Part shown: positions 49,769-62,926 of the stretch, one piece after another
Layout of the letters: the number at the start of each line of letters is the position of its first letter
Numbering within the stretch: the first letter of the stretch is position 1
Assembly (NCBI GenBank): GCA_034509425.1
Contig: JAVTVJ010000132.1
Location: forward strand, 3,741,470 to 3,805,469
Source of the DNA: Eopsaltria australis
Taxonomy: Eukaryota; Chordata; Aves; Passeriformes; Petroicidae
Reading direction: 5' to 3'
Length of the DNA stretch: 64,000 nucleotides
Translations under genes and position numbers: made by a program
The notes under the pieces: generated by a model
The model's input: only the letters and a program-made list of their open reading frames with translations
Database searches by the model: none
What the model was told of the DNA's origin: nothing

Positions 49769-50514
49769 GGTGCTTTTAAACTGTCAGTATTTGAAAGCTG
49801 GAAATAATAATGAGACAAACTGAGAAGAAGACAATCTTATAAAATTACTACAATTAGGAGCAGCTGAAAGTATTTCATTAAATGTCAAAAATAGAAAAGG
49901 TACATAGTCATAAGAGAAGAATTCATTAATAAAAGAGATTTACTGATTATTATTTGAAAACGTCGTAATAGTAATCAACCAGAATTTTTTTAAAGGGCTA
50001 TTTGTCACTATTTGTCTTTTTAAAATCAAAGTCTCAGACAACATTTACCCCCCAAAATAAACATAGGCTAATAGGTCTTCAATACATTGTTGTTGCTGTT
50101 AAGAGATAAGCCTGGAACACTTGGGGAATGAGGGAGAACCAAAAAATATACTCTGAAAAAATTTTACTTGTAACTTTTAAATTTAACCTTTACTAATTGT
50201 TGAGAGGATGATGTGGCTCACTAAGTTAATCTTCCTGATGCTGACCCTTAGTAATGTCATAAAAAAGCAATATGGGATACAAGATGATGACATAATTAGC
50301 ACCAGTCAACACTTCATCATGGAAAATCTGCAATCAAAAACACTTGGTACTGCTCTTTGAGGATCCTTTAAAATTTGTCAGTAAAGGTACTTATGTCAGG
50401 ATTTCATATCCTTAGACAGCTTTGAAACATTTTGCTTTCTCTTACTGAGCATTCAGACAATAAAACAAATGCTTCATAAAATCAGCATATTTATAACAGC
50501 TAGCAAATATTTCT

Positions 50515-50592
50515 CCAGAAAAAAATAATTCTGCATTAAAATATTTTTCTGGAAAAAGTATTTTGTATAAAAGTTATTTTTATACAGAATTA
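50515..50592. repeat. Cluster of three overlapping AT-rich inverted repeats
   Basis: taattctg (50526-50533) pairs with cagaatta (50585-50592). tgtataaaa (50564-50572) pairs with ttttataca (50578-50586) across a 5-nt loop. A ccagaaaaa-type arm at 50515 pairs imperfectly with tatttttctgg near 50542-50552. Confidence 0.7.
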
Positions 50593-51694
50593 ACTGTAAA
50601 AATGAAAAAATATATACTTAATAAGAGCATTTCTAATATAATCCCACTGGTAAGTATTTTAGCCCTACAATATTCAGTATCTTCATCAGTACTCTGGAAG
50701 ATTATATGCTACTGAAATATGCAAATAATAGAGAAATTAACAGAGTGATAAACTATGTTGGGGACACGCCAATTACATACACTGGCCTGCGTCATTTGGC
50801 AGATTTGATCCATCTGAAGAACATGCTGGCTCCAAGTTTCTGTATGTATGAATAACACATGTGGGCCATGGTTAAGAGACAGAAGATCACAACCTGCCAG
50901 GCAGTAACAGTGAAGTGGACCTGGACAACCAGATGAGCATGAGCAACTTCTGCCCTGCTGCAGCTGAAGGGCAGAATGTGATCTGTAGCTGCACAGCCTT
51001 TAAGGGTGCATTAATTTTCCAGAAAACCACCAAATTATTCAGATACAGTCAGTAACTTCTAAGAACAGAGAGCAAGTTTTCAACAGGACCTTATCTGCTG
51101 GCTTGCTGGATACCCTGTTGGAGTCTTCAGATTTTTAAAGTATTTAAGGCTTTGAGTCTCATCATAGATCTACCTGAGCTCCTAAAAGTTTCACAACTAG
51201 CACCACTCTCCCTATCTCTAGATACACTCACATATCTACCACATGAACTTTCTCAGGGATGCCAGCAGTAAATGATTGAGAGCTTTAGGTTCCTTTCCAG
51301 GACAAATTGCGATTTTTCCTCCCTTGTGGGGAAGTAGTCCAACATTTTCTTCCCTTGAAGGCAGATAGTCCTGAAAATGATCGTTCCTGGTAAAATTCTC
51401 AATGTATCTGAATTTCTAGATAGAGGCGTGGTGACTGCAAGGTTCAGTCCCAAGTTCCTAAATTTCCAGGTCAATTTCTTAGTGAATTATTATGGTTTCT
51501 TTCTAGCCATGATGTCACAGAAGTCTGGAAAGCCACGAAAGAGCTGAAGGCCTTAGATCTGGACTTCCAAAATTCTCCTTTCCTAATTTTTTTCTTACTT
51601 GTATTTCTTCAAATCCAAAATCTGGATTCTCAAACACTCAAAAGATGTCCACTGTTTACTGAGGCAGAGCATTCACTGTCTATACTGTAAAAAT

Positions 51695-52040
51695 TTCTGG
51701 GCTCCTCAGGACGAGACAGACATGGAGCTCCTGGAGTGTCCAGAGGGGGAAACAAAAATGATTAAGGGACTGGAGCACCCCTCTTACACAGGAAGGCTGA
51801 GGGAGCTGGGCCTGTTCTGCCTCAAGAAGACATCACTGAGAGGGGACCTCATCAACATCTGTCAGTATCTGAAGGGAGGTTGTCTGTGCAGGTGACTGAG
51901 CATTGAAACAGATTGCCCAGAGAGGCTGTGGAGTCTCCCTCACTGAAGATATTCAAGAACCATCTGCACACAATCCTGTGGCTTGTGCTCTAGGATGACC
52001 CTTCTTGAGCAGGGAGGTTGGATCAGATGCCCCTATGATG
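51695..52040 (+). mobile_element. CR1 LINE 3' fragment
   Basis: Sense CR1: 'tctgggctcctcaggacgag', 'gacatggagctcctggagtg', 'aggctgagggagctgggcct', 'gggaggttggatcagatgcc'. The terminal ATTCTGTG repeats are missing or decayed. About 70-80 bp downstream is a 15-A run. Confidence 0.93.
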
Positions 52041-53718
52041 CCAGATTCAAATTTCTGCAGGTAAAATTTCTTTATTATTTTTATAGCCAAGGTTTGCTCA
52101 GCATCTCTTTTTATAACATTAAAAAAAAAAAAAAAGTTATTTCTTCTGTGTGAAAGTCAAATGAAAGGATTCAAAGAATTTTTTTAATCTAGTATCTCAA
52201 GGAACTAAACAAAATATGTCAAATGTATTTCCCACATTTAAAATGCTCCTATACCCATAATCAAAGAAATATGACCTGAAAAATGATGAAAAGCTTATGT
52301 AAGCAGTGTATCCCATATGATGTAAGTACTTTGTGCAATCTTCCAAAAAAACTGCAAACTGACCTTCTATTGCTCTCCTCAGAAAATAATAGGCAAATCC
52401 AAATTCTAACATAACTACTTTTCCAGTATGTCTGTGTATTCCAAAATAAATAAATTTCTCAAGTATGACTCCTGGCAATCTGAATATGTTTTTATAAACT
52501 GGATATGTTTGGAGACACTGTTTAACCTATCTGGTAAATGAGACATTTCTCAATTATTTCAATGGGTCCCAAATACCTCTGTTGCATAACACTATCTGCT
52601 TCAGCCATTCTTCCTCTCCCCTAAGCAGGACAAACCTGAATCAGTAACAATATCTGAGCCTTAATTTATGCCTTACTGATCATAGTTTTGCAAATTAATT
52701 GTATTCTAGGATAATATGTGTGTACTTGTGGATGAAGGGAGAGTAGTTGATGGCATTTAGCTCAATTTTAACAGGCTTTTGACAGAGTATTCTTGTGTCT
52801 CATTATAAATGTACTTGCATAGTCAGTTCTTTAAAATCAGTTCTTAATATTTCAATCTTCTTGATTAAATATTGTCTATTACTGTTATTAACAGAGCACA
52901 GTAAAATTCAACATTTTGATTTCGACAGAAACCTCTACAACTCTCCCAAATATGTTTAATGTACTTGTTTCTTATTTTAAGATTTACTAGGCAAAAGAGA
53001 CACAAAACTGCAGGATAGAAAGTTACTCTAAGAAGCTACTGGAGTGTTTCAGGAAAAGTTAGGCAGTACAGAATGCTAATTTATCCTTTCAGACCCTCTC
53101 CCCCACAAACCCAGGTGCCTTCAGAGGGACAACTGAAATTTAGTTCAAATATTTTAGAGCACCCTTTTCAGGAAAATGCAAACTTTGTAAAAGAATTACT
53201 GTATTTGACTCTTCCCCTTAGAAAAACACAAGCATACAACCAGAGCACAGTTCCAGGGGGAACTTGGCAAAGGTAAAAGTAACAAGTTGAGGGTACATAA
53301 CACAAAGTGAACAAATAGGCACATGGGCAAATTAATGCCTAGAATATAAATTACTCCTTTGCTCTCTTCCACTTGTGATGAACACACAAAGCTTTTATTA
53401 ATATCAAGGAGAGTCCTTCTTGCAGAACAATAGGAGAATATATCCTCAGGACTTGTCCTGAAACTTTGAATAAGAGTCATTCTCCTGCTGTAATGCACAG
53501 AGGGAATCCAATCCTTCCATTTTCAGATGAACAGTGCAGGCTGCAGCCAAATCTGTAAATACAGGCCAGAATAAGCAGAATTCTGGTTAAACTCACAAGT
53601 TCCTCATATATTACCATATTTTTTTGTGGGGAAATACATCTGGGGTTCAATGAAGTAACCTGGAGAGAAGCACATGTGGGATTGAGCAGAGGCATGGACT
53701 TCACACAAGATGACAGCA

Positions 53719-53772
53719 TGCAAAGACCTTGTGCAAAGACCTTTAGTATGCAGTGTTCCTTGTGCAAAGACC
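53719..53772. repeat. Three copies of tgcaaagacc
   Basis: Copies at 53719-53728, 53732-53741 and 53763-53772, inside a moderately GC-rich stretch of unknown origin. Confidence 0.7.
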
Positions 53773-55244
53773 CTTACTGCGCAGTGAAAATTCCTTAAAT
53801 ACCATCACACAAACAGGATATATCATCATATGAACAGGAAATGGTTCACCACAGTGTTCCCCAATCACCTGGGCTATTCCAGAGTTTTTACCTATAATGG
53901 TAACAGGTAAACAATGCCTTATAAGGTTACAAACAATAACCTTCACTTCTAATAGGTCTAACACAGTCTGCAAACCCACAATCCTCTCCTAGCCCATCCC
54001 TGGTGACCTGGATGTATTTCCATGGGTCCCAGGATCCCCTCTGGGTCTAGGAAAGAGGTTCACTCTGACCTTCAAGGCCTGCTCCTCTATCACACACACA
54101 AAGTGTAACCCAACGGCAGGGAAGTATTTCTCATTGGCCTCAGATTAGAGTGGAAAAGACCCAAAGTGCACACAGATCATTTGAGCATCTTTCTCCTATT
54201 ACCTCTTTTTATCTTTGATATGAGGAATGAGAAAGCAGTATGGAAAAAAGAGGTAAGAAGAAATAGCACTGGATCTATAGCACTTCTTTCTTAGGAGCAA
54301 AGATATCCACTCATCAGTCTGGCTCCATAAAGATACTTTGGATATGCTCAGTGAATAATAGGCTTTGGGACATGAACCAGAATTTCCATTGGGAAGAAGA
54401 CATCCAGAATATGTCCACACACCTGAGCAACTCAAATTGCACCATCCTTTGACCAGTCCTTGAGGGTGGTGCTGCTCCAGACCACTTGTTCTGTGAAGGG
54501 TCAGGGTGGTGAACATCACCACATGCTGACAGGACCTTCCTACTGCAGTCTCAGGAGCTTTATAGTTAGTCATGTTCATTTTCACCCCTATTTATAAGCA
54601 TTTCTGACTTGGGAGGTATGTATTTTTCACATGAGAAGAAAAAACCCATTGTTTTAAAGGTTTTAAAGTTCCTGTTACAACTCATATTTTGGTTATACAG
54701 ATAGGCTTAAACAAGAATTCACATTTCCTTGCAATAGATGCAGAGATCGAAAGAAAGCAGCCTCTGATTCGAAGGCCTCCTAATAAGAAATTCAATATAA
54801 CAGAAGGAAAAATAGGCCAACATATTTCTCCAGTACAGTCAGCAAAGCACTCAGAAGTAGCACAGATTAGTGGTGAATATAAAATTTATAGTAAAAATCA
54901 GAAAAAAAATACAGAGAAATAATTTGGACTTAAAAGAACTGTAATTTCCTTGTCATAACAGAATAAGCATACTTCTTCTATTAGAAGGTGCTACTTTCAA
55001 GTGGGGGGAATAAACAACTTAAACCTTTAGTAACTTCATAAAATGAAATTTCTTGAAGATTATTTTCTGTATTGTTTGTAGTTCTGAAGGAAATTTGCAC
55101 CAAATTCACTGAATTTATTCTAGAAATTCTATTAGCATGGGGTTACATCCATAAAAATCAAGACATAATAGTATTTTTTATCCAAAAGTCTTAATTGCAC
55201 TTAGAATGATATAAAATATGTGGCTTCTTGCTCCTTCTGTCTGG

Positions 55245-55390
55245 ATGGGAGTGTGGTTGTGTGCATGATGTTTGTGCTCACACGAGTTCTCTGAGTGTCT
55301 AGAGTCTGTGTGAGCAGCCATGCATGCATGTATTGATGAACATGCACACATAGTGCACACATGTGCTTTGTGTACATGTGCTTGCTGTAA
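55245..55390. repeat. Degenerate alternating TG/CA-rich tract
   Basis: Many interrupted GT/CA and ATGC units (for example ccatgcatgcatg near 55319). Probably a decayed microsatellite. Confidence 0.55.
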
Positions 55391-58153
55391 ATGAATCTTC
55401 AGCCTCACTCCTGGCTGAATTCAGGGACAGGGATCAGCAGCAGCCTTGCTTCTCTTCAAGTTGTTGTATTTGGCATGATTTATTTTCCTCTAAAATCCCA
55501 TCCCCAAACACAATGTGTTCAAAAATTACATACATTAGGCATCAGAAAGGTTATTTTTCTAGTTCTAAATTTAAAGTGTGGCAATTCGTTATATTTTGTA
55601 CAGGAACAAAGGCAGAGAAATAATTTAGCTCATGACAGATCTAGATTTTTCATAATATTATGAAAGAAAATTGGTAAGAAGAGTGCTTTAAAAGAAAAAA
55701 TGTATTAAAATATTTAATTTTTAGAAATCAGGAAGCCAATACGACTTGCTGAAATACAAAGAGTTAAATTTCACAGACACGGGGCTCACAAGTAAGACAA
55801 AATGTTCTACACTTCCAGTGTTAGGCTTAAAACCCACTAGCTTAGGTGAGGTGCACAAGGCAGATGTGAAGTCTCTATAAAACAGTTCCACCCTTGGCAC
55901 GTGTGTAATTTGTCCGCGCAGGCACTGTCTATGTGCAAGTTCTGAGGTACAATGGGCTCCAAAAGACAGGTTTATATAGAACTCCTAGGATTTCACATCA
56001 AAGACTAATTTCATGGAAGCCTATGTTCTGGACAAGCACCAAAACTGAGAAACATCTTTACTTAATATACATCTTAGATGTATATACAATGGTCTTTTGG
56101 GCACAACAACCTAATGAAGGTTTCCATATTTCTGTTTGTCTAATATTTTTAGGTCTATGTTTATCAAAGCACCTGTTTCATTAGCTGAAAGATACCTACC
56201 AAGGACGGGCTCTAGGAGTTTTATCTGTAACTCTCATTCAATGTATTAGCACTACACATCTTTGAATTATCATTAAAATCCTAAGAAAATAAAGAACAAG
56301 CCAAATATGGGGCCTGCACCAATACTGAGGAGCATGCAGTGTACTACCTATCACCATATGCAGAAATAAGAGCAGACAACAAAAAGCCAAAGTACATTCA
56401 CTGAAATTCAGGTCAAAGTGGTCATAACTTTAGAGTTTTAGTTTTATCTTAGAATGTCCTAATGACTGCAATCACAATCACGCTGTGTTTCAACCTCTTT
56501 GTTGCCTTGAATCACCTACATTTAGGTCAGGCCTAGAGGCCTTTGATGGGGAACAACCTCCCAGAGCTGTGCCTGGCAAACTGCTTGGAAAAAAAGAACA
56601 CAGCTCTGCAGAAACATAAAGTCACTGACTTGTTCCCACAGTTCAGCCAGAAGCAGAGTTGTAAGAGTTACAGCCCTTAAAAGCTGTAAACCAAAAGATC
56701 ATTATGGAAAATAAGAGAGGAAAGTAAAGGCTTCAATTTTCTCACTTTGCTTGGCAAATTTTGCTTCCAAATCTGCCACAGGCTCACCCTGCCCTCTCTC
56801 AATGAGGAAATAGGGTTTCTGAAGTAAAAAGACAATGTTTGCTTGTGCATCATGTGATTTTTTTTTTTTAATTGGGTTAGGTTTCACTCCCCTCAAACTT
56901 AGCTGCATTATCTAAGTCTGTAATGAATTGAAGAGACTGTTGGCTTGTCTTTGACTTATTCACTCTTTAAATAAGGAACGTATAAAAATACGTATTTTTC
57001 TGAATCCAAGGAGAAAATAGAACAAGCAATTTGAACATATTAAGTACTGTCATGTATAGTCTCTCACTGAGAAGCATACACAGATATGTACGATATAAAA
57101 TGTCCACAACAAGCTTTTGTATAAGCCAGTCACCACACCCACAAATCGGTATTCGTGAGTGTAAGTATGCTGCAACATACACATATGCAATTTGTGTTCT
57201 TAAAAAACTAGGATACCAGATTTTAAAATCTCATTTCTAGTACCCCAAACTCAAAAATATATCACAACTAATACACATTCTAAGGTTTGTTGAACCAGTA
57301 TTGCTTCCAGTGTAGAAAAGAGTAGTATTTTCAGTGGCACTGAATCAGACTGACAACTACTGAAGACACCTATAAGCATTTTTGAACAAAACAGCACCAA
57401 AGCTGAAATAAGCATTATTAAAAAGATGGGACTCGTGTTTAAGGTTTTGATTAAACACAATTAAACATAAGCTAACTGTAGTAGATATGTACCATGCAAA
57501 AGACAAGAATTTCAGATAAAGAAAAGGACACATTTATTAATTATATCTTCTTTTTTATTCTAAAAGAAAACTATGTAGGCCTTGAGTTTAGCAAACGAAC
57601 AGTCTGCACACTGAAAACAGGATAGTTGAAAAAAAATCTTAGTCTGTTAAAACTAGTTAATTGCGGCCACTATTAAGGGAACAGACTTGCATCCCTTCTT
57701 CCCCATACACTACTCCACAATAATGAAAGCTCATTTCTGGTTTTAGGTTTTGTCTAATCACAGCAATGGCAAGAATACTATTTCAGAACTACAAGGTATC
57801 AGAAGTGTTGTTGCTACTAGTGTACAAGCCATTATGCTTTTCAAAGGGTATGTTATAAATAGCTTACAGCTATTAGAAGCGCAACAATTAACTGATAAAT
57901 TAATAAGACAGGCAAGCAAAATATCAATCATGGCCCTTCTAACATAATTAGCATAAATTACACAGGATCACAGATTATTGCAGTTTTTGCATAAAACAAG
58001 AGCACCTACTTCAGCTGTTCAATAACTTGAATACTTTTAACACTAAAACTATGCCTCACAATACTCAAAACATAAAAAAGGGACCACAAGAATAATGAAT
58101 ATTCATTGGTAATTTTCTGCTCAAAACTTGTTTATAGCAATTTCTGGGGTAAA

Positions 58154-58193
58154 AGAAAAAAAGGAAAAGGAAAAAAAGGAAAGAAGAAACACA
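58154..58193. repeat. Purine-only (A/G) tract
   Basis: About 40 nt of A and G in AAAGG-type units. Confidence 0.8.
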
Positions 58194-60011
58194 GCCCAAA
58201 TGGACATGATTCTGTAGCATAATGTACAGTGAACCCCAGATATCTTTGTGGACAGAAATGACAACAAGGGTAGTGATAGCTATTTCACAGTGACCTAGTG
58301 GCCCATACAAGGCCTGGAAAAGTGCTACATTAAAGTAGGCCTGTTATTACCAGCACAGGTAGCAATTTCGATGATTGCATGAGTTTTAGAATGCAATTAA
58401 GCTGGCATAAAGAGTGCCCCTTTAACTCCTGGAATGAAAGGACGGCCAGGAAGTGATTTTATTTTAATTTATTAATATATATTTATTATGTTTTTCAATT
58501 TTCTTTCATTTCTTCTTGTCACTCTGACATCAAAGCACCTGTAAATTCTATTATTATAAATATGGATTTTTAAAAGCAAATTGAAAAGCACATTTTTTCT
58601 TAACAAGGCACGAAAGAGATTTCCTGCTTCAGATTCTTATGCTGTCTGTAGTGGTTTCAAGATCTAGAAAGAACTGTTGTTAAATAATTCAAATCGGTCA
58701 AACAAGACCAAATTGGTAGAACAATCCATATTCTGCCCTCAGTTAAAACTTTGCCTTCTGACTTAAGTTAATACAGTTACTCAAATAACAGTGAGAAAGA
58801 ATCTGATTAACTCTGTTCATGTTTGTATGCTATGAGGATAAAAGAATGAAAACTAAGACTGTAAAGATTACGTCTCTGCATCCTTAATGTCAGTTTTGTG
58901 ACATACTCTCCTATTATACCACCAGCCACACAGCCACACCAATGGTGTATAGATTTTATCTTCTTGATTCATGTTGTAATGATGGGAAACTGCATCATTA
59001 GGTTTTGTTTTGACAACTAGGTGAAAGGACTGAAGTGAATTCTGCATAAAAAGAGGTCCCTTTCATCCTTGAGTAACAGAGATAAACCTAAGAAGATTTA
59101 TGGAAGTATGTATGTGCATTATTTTACATACACTATGAAAGAGTTGATCTGATGCAGGACAAAGACAGTGTTGTAAAGTGCAGGTGCTTCCCTGCTTTCC
59201 AGGCTTCTTTTCTTCCCAAATTCCATGTTAAATCCTTAACATGAAATGTAGGATCTGAGGCAGCATTTTTGAGGAGACAATATACTTTTAATACAGTTAT
59301 TATGCTGTCTGGGTGAGAGAATGTTTCTTGGCAAATGCAAAGAAAGCCATTTATGCAGTAAAAGCATTCTGGCTCCCAAAGACATTGAAACAGGATGGCC
59401 AGAGTTCTGGCTGTTCTTACCACCTATGGGAAAGGAACAGTGCCAGTAAAAGGATGGGAATCTGTCTTTATAAAATTTGCAACAGCAAAAAGGCTCAGTG
59501 CTTCTAATTATTGAAGTTTTTATAAAGTTTTGACAACTTTTTGCATAAACCAATGGCTGGCATGTCTGCAGATGACCTTCAGAATAAAAGAAGGTCAAAA
59601 TTGTCGAAAGATTTATCAAAATAATGAACACCACATATTTTAAAGGTATAATCAAAAATTATTCCTCTGAGCTGTATGTCCTGAGGAGCTGATACATGAT
59701 GCAGGTATCACATACCATTATTATATACATAGAGAACTAAAACTAAACTTGCATGCAAACTCAGATGTAATGATATAATCTATATGTAAGTAGATACATA
59801 TATAGATGCACAAATGAAAGAATTAAAATATCTGAAAATACATCTCTACCCAATAACATAAAAAGATAGACCACATCAACGTGCTGAAAGTCATGCATGC
59901 TTGCTCTGTATATTCAACCACACTGGCCTATAATAAAGTATAATATGCAGATCCTTGAGCTCATGTCATGTCACACTGACGTAAAAACTGAAACATATTT
60001 ATCTGTTTATA

Positions 60012-60112
60012 CTGTAAGACTTCCGAGCAGGGCATATGTTTGTACAGCACTTGGCAAAATAAAGTTCTGGATTGTGATTGCAGTCCATATGCACTATAAC
60101 ACTACAAGCAAT
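60012..60112 (+). repeat. Possible ancient amniote interspersed repeat fragment
   Basis: 'tgtaagacttccgagcaggg', 'tttgtacagcacttggcaaa' and 'cactataacactacaag' follow the order of an old repeat tail common in turtles and crocodilians ('tgtacagcgcctagcacaat' type). I cannot name the family with certainty. Confidence 0.4.
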
Positions 60113-60304
60113 ACAACTGATTACATGTGCATGTACACTCACGTTTTCAAAGCCCAGCAGGAATATTTAGCCTAACAACTCCCTAGCACCAATGAGTAAA
60201 GGTAGGGAATGCATACCCATGATGTCCTTTACTTGAAAACATCCAACTGTTTTCATGCATACAGAGAAGAAAGCCACAAAAAAGCAAAGCTCTAGATTAG
60301 AGCT

Positions 60305-60496
60305 TGAGCACGTCCAGCTCTGGGGTCCCCAAAACAAGTACATGGATCAGCTGGATGAAATCCAGAGAAGGACCATTAAGATGATTGGAGGGCTGGAGAG
60401 CCTCTCCTATGAAGACGGGCTGAGAGAGCTGGGGTTGTTCAGACTGGAGAAAAGGCAGCTCCAGGGAGACTGTCAAGCACCTTCCACTGCCTAAAG
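60305..60496 (+). mobile_element. CR1 LINE internal fragment (both ends truncated)
   Basis: Sense CR1 ORF2 C-terminal part: 'ccagctctggggtccccaaa', 'gaaatccagagaaggaccat', 'ggctggagagcctctcctat', 'gagctggggttgttcagact'. It stops after 'ccttccactgcctaaagg', before the 3' UTR. Confidence 0.92.
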
Positions 60497-61925
60497 GATT
60501 GAAATCTACTAGTGAATATCTCTAGAACCTTGTATGAATTTCCACCAGCAGACTGCCACTCCCAACTTTCACAAAGCATATTTCAGCTTCCTCCAGTGAA
60601 TGGACTGGTTTTAGCACTACAAGATTTTAAATACGTAAGTTCCTATTCCTTTGCTTTGCCTTCTGGCTATCAGCACTTTATGTAAAAGCACTCAAGCTTC
60701 TCTCTGTAACAAAAACATCTGCAAAGATTATTGTTTTAATGGAAATTACATATATGTCCAACTGATGCTATAAATAGCATCCTTCAGAAAATCATCTAAT
60801 ACTATGAATGACAATTTTTCTGAGAAGTTTTTTTCATGCTTAAGACACAGATGAAGAGCCTATAAAATCTCCAATCACTTGCCTCTTCCGAAGTCCTCCA
60901 AAGGTGATCTACAATAGTATGTTTATGGAATTAGCTGACAACCTACAGTATGCAGTCACAAATCTTAAACTCCATCTCAGTCCTAGAACCTTGTGCTTGC
61001 TATTGCTGAGGTGGCTTCTAGAGCTGAAAACCAGGCAGTAGGAAATTAAAGGTACAGGAATTTAGATGTAGACTAAGATCTTTGTATTTAATACATGTTT
61101 TCATAAGTTTTATTCACACTTATTTGAAATTACTGAGGACATCTACGGATAGCTTTTGTAACAGCAGTTTTAGATACTACTATCACGCTGTTGTTCTTTC
61201 TTCTGTCTTGATTTCATGCATCAAACCCTGTTGTGAATTGGAGCATAACCAATCTGAAGGGGGAACTGTCTTTTAATCACAGTTGGTATCTCCAAATTAA
61301 ATTTTCACATTAAGTCATAGTATTCCAGTTTCTGTGTCTCTGTAGTTGAAAAAAATAGCAGCGTACCATAGTACAGATGATTTCAAAGAGCAGTCAGATA
61401 TTCCTGCTACAGCATAAAGGGAGGGAGTAAAAACTGGTAGAAACTAGGTTGCAGAAAGCCAAATAACCAGTATCATAAGTTACCTGGTGGTTTCAGTGAG
61501 ATTTGAAAAGTAACACAGAGAAAACACAGAAAAAATAATACTCAAGATGGTTGCCCTGATCAAGCCTGTTTTTTTGATCTGTGACTTCATGTTAATTTAT
61601 TTTCTAAATTCTTTTTCATCTTCCATTTTGTTACCTCTTCTGTGTATCTCTGCACTCACAGAATTTGCTGTGAACCAGCTGCTCAGGAGCAAAATGAAAT
61701 GGTTAAATTTTGGTCTTTTTGTGAAGGAGGTACAGATATTTTAGGTTATTTCACTAAAAAGTGTATTTAGTCATATTTATATATCTTCCACTGTCAATCT
61801 ACTAACTTTTTGTTTGTTTTTGATTAAGAAAAACCTTCTAAGTGACAGCTATTAAAATTACTATGTGAAAAGTTATACGCTTCTTACAGATTTTAATACC
61901 TCTGTTTTTGAATGTGTTTTTGTCT

Positions 61926-61990
61926 GAGACGTGTGTATGTATGTCTGTGTATGTATGTGTATCAGTGCATGCATATATATATATATATAC
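61926..61990. repeat. Compound TG/TGTA/TA microsatellite
   Basis: Starts as GTGTATGTATG units and ends with about nine TA repeats. Confidence 0.85.
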
Positions 61991-62903
61991 TGAAGTATAC
62001 ATTTATGTGCATCTGTGCCCATTCTATTAGTATTAAAAAACATGTATGTAAGAACGTGTGTTTATAACACATCCCTTCAAGAGGAAAATAAAACCAGATT
62101 TGAAGAAGAAATAAATCTCAAACCTAAACCCTTTAAAATACAGGTTTTAGACTGGAAATCCAGCCAGACCCACAACTACAACTGGCACTCACAGGCACAA
62201 GCTGTACATACTGTAACATAGCAATAGCTTCTGTGCTTTATTCCTCCAGGTTTTCAGGTTTCCATGGAAATGAGTGGGAATCCCAACACAAGGGAAAAAT
62301 AACTAGGCTATCCAACTCACACCATGGTGCTGGATGCCTGAACAGCTGATACGTGAGGCAGTCATCACAAGAACAAAAATACACAGAATACAATACTACA
62401 CATAACACTGGAGCCAAAAAACCCAGCCACGACTGCACCTCAAAAGAACACATGTAAACTACTGCTGTAGTAGATGCATCAAACTCTGCAAAAATTAAGG
62501 TTTTATACAATTTTGAAGCTGCCCAGGATAGGAATACAGGTACTGTATAATGTTCTGAAATGAATTAATTGAGCAAGTCACAGCTATTCAAAGCAGAGTC
62601 TAATTTTTCTACTATGAACTTCACTATTCAGATGGTGAATAAAAAAAAAAAAAGGTACAGTTTTAGAATTCTGTTAATACTAATATCCAAAGACCTATCA
62701 ACTGCTGTGCAAGCCCGGGTTTCACAAATGACAGACCTTTTACAGAGAACTTCCAGTGTAGCAACACCATGCCTTTATTTGGATGCTGAGGATTCCTGCC
62801 AGTTCTTTTGCCTTTCCATATGAAAATTACAGGGTCATATGGCTCTTCCTTATTTGCTATTATATCTAAGATTCATGTAATTGTTGGTATGGGCACACAA
62901 ATT

Positions 62904-62926
62904 CTTTATTTATTTATTTATTTATT
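62904..62926. repeat. (TTTA)n microsatellite
   Basis: Five tandem TTTA units. Confidence 0.9.

Larger units (their letters stand above)
49386..51694. other. Upstream region, AT-rich, with microsatellite and nested inverted repeats
   Basis: Holds the CA repeat at 49736 and the inverted-repeat cluster at 50515-50592. Otherwise nothing recognised. Confidence 0.5.
52041..60304. other. Upstream region, no recognised exon
   Basis: AT-rich sequence. The block 53.4-54.6 kb is somewhat GC-richer and has three tgcaaagacc copies but no identified element. An open frame at 54689-54922 follows an AG but has no recognisable family. A degenerate TG-rich stretch is at 55245-55390 and a purine-rich strand at 58154-58193. 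Confidence 0.45.

Noticed and set aside
54689..54922. Plus-strand open frame after a plausible AG acceptor
   Set aside because: The lysine-rich product matches no family I know and has no partner exon. Left unannotated.
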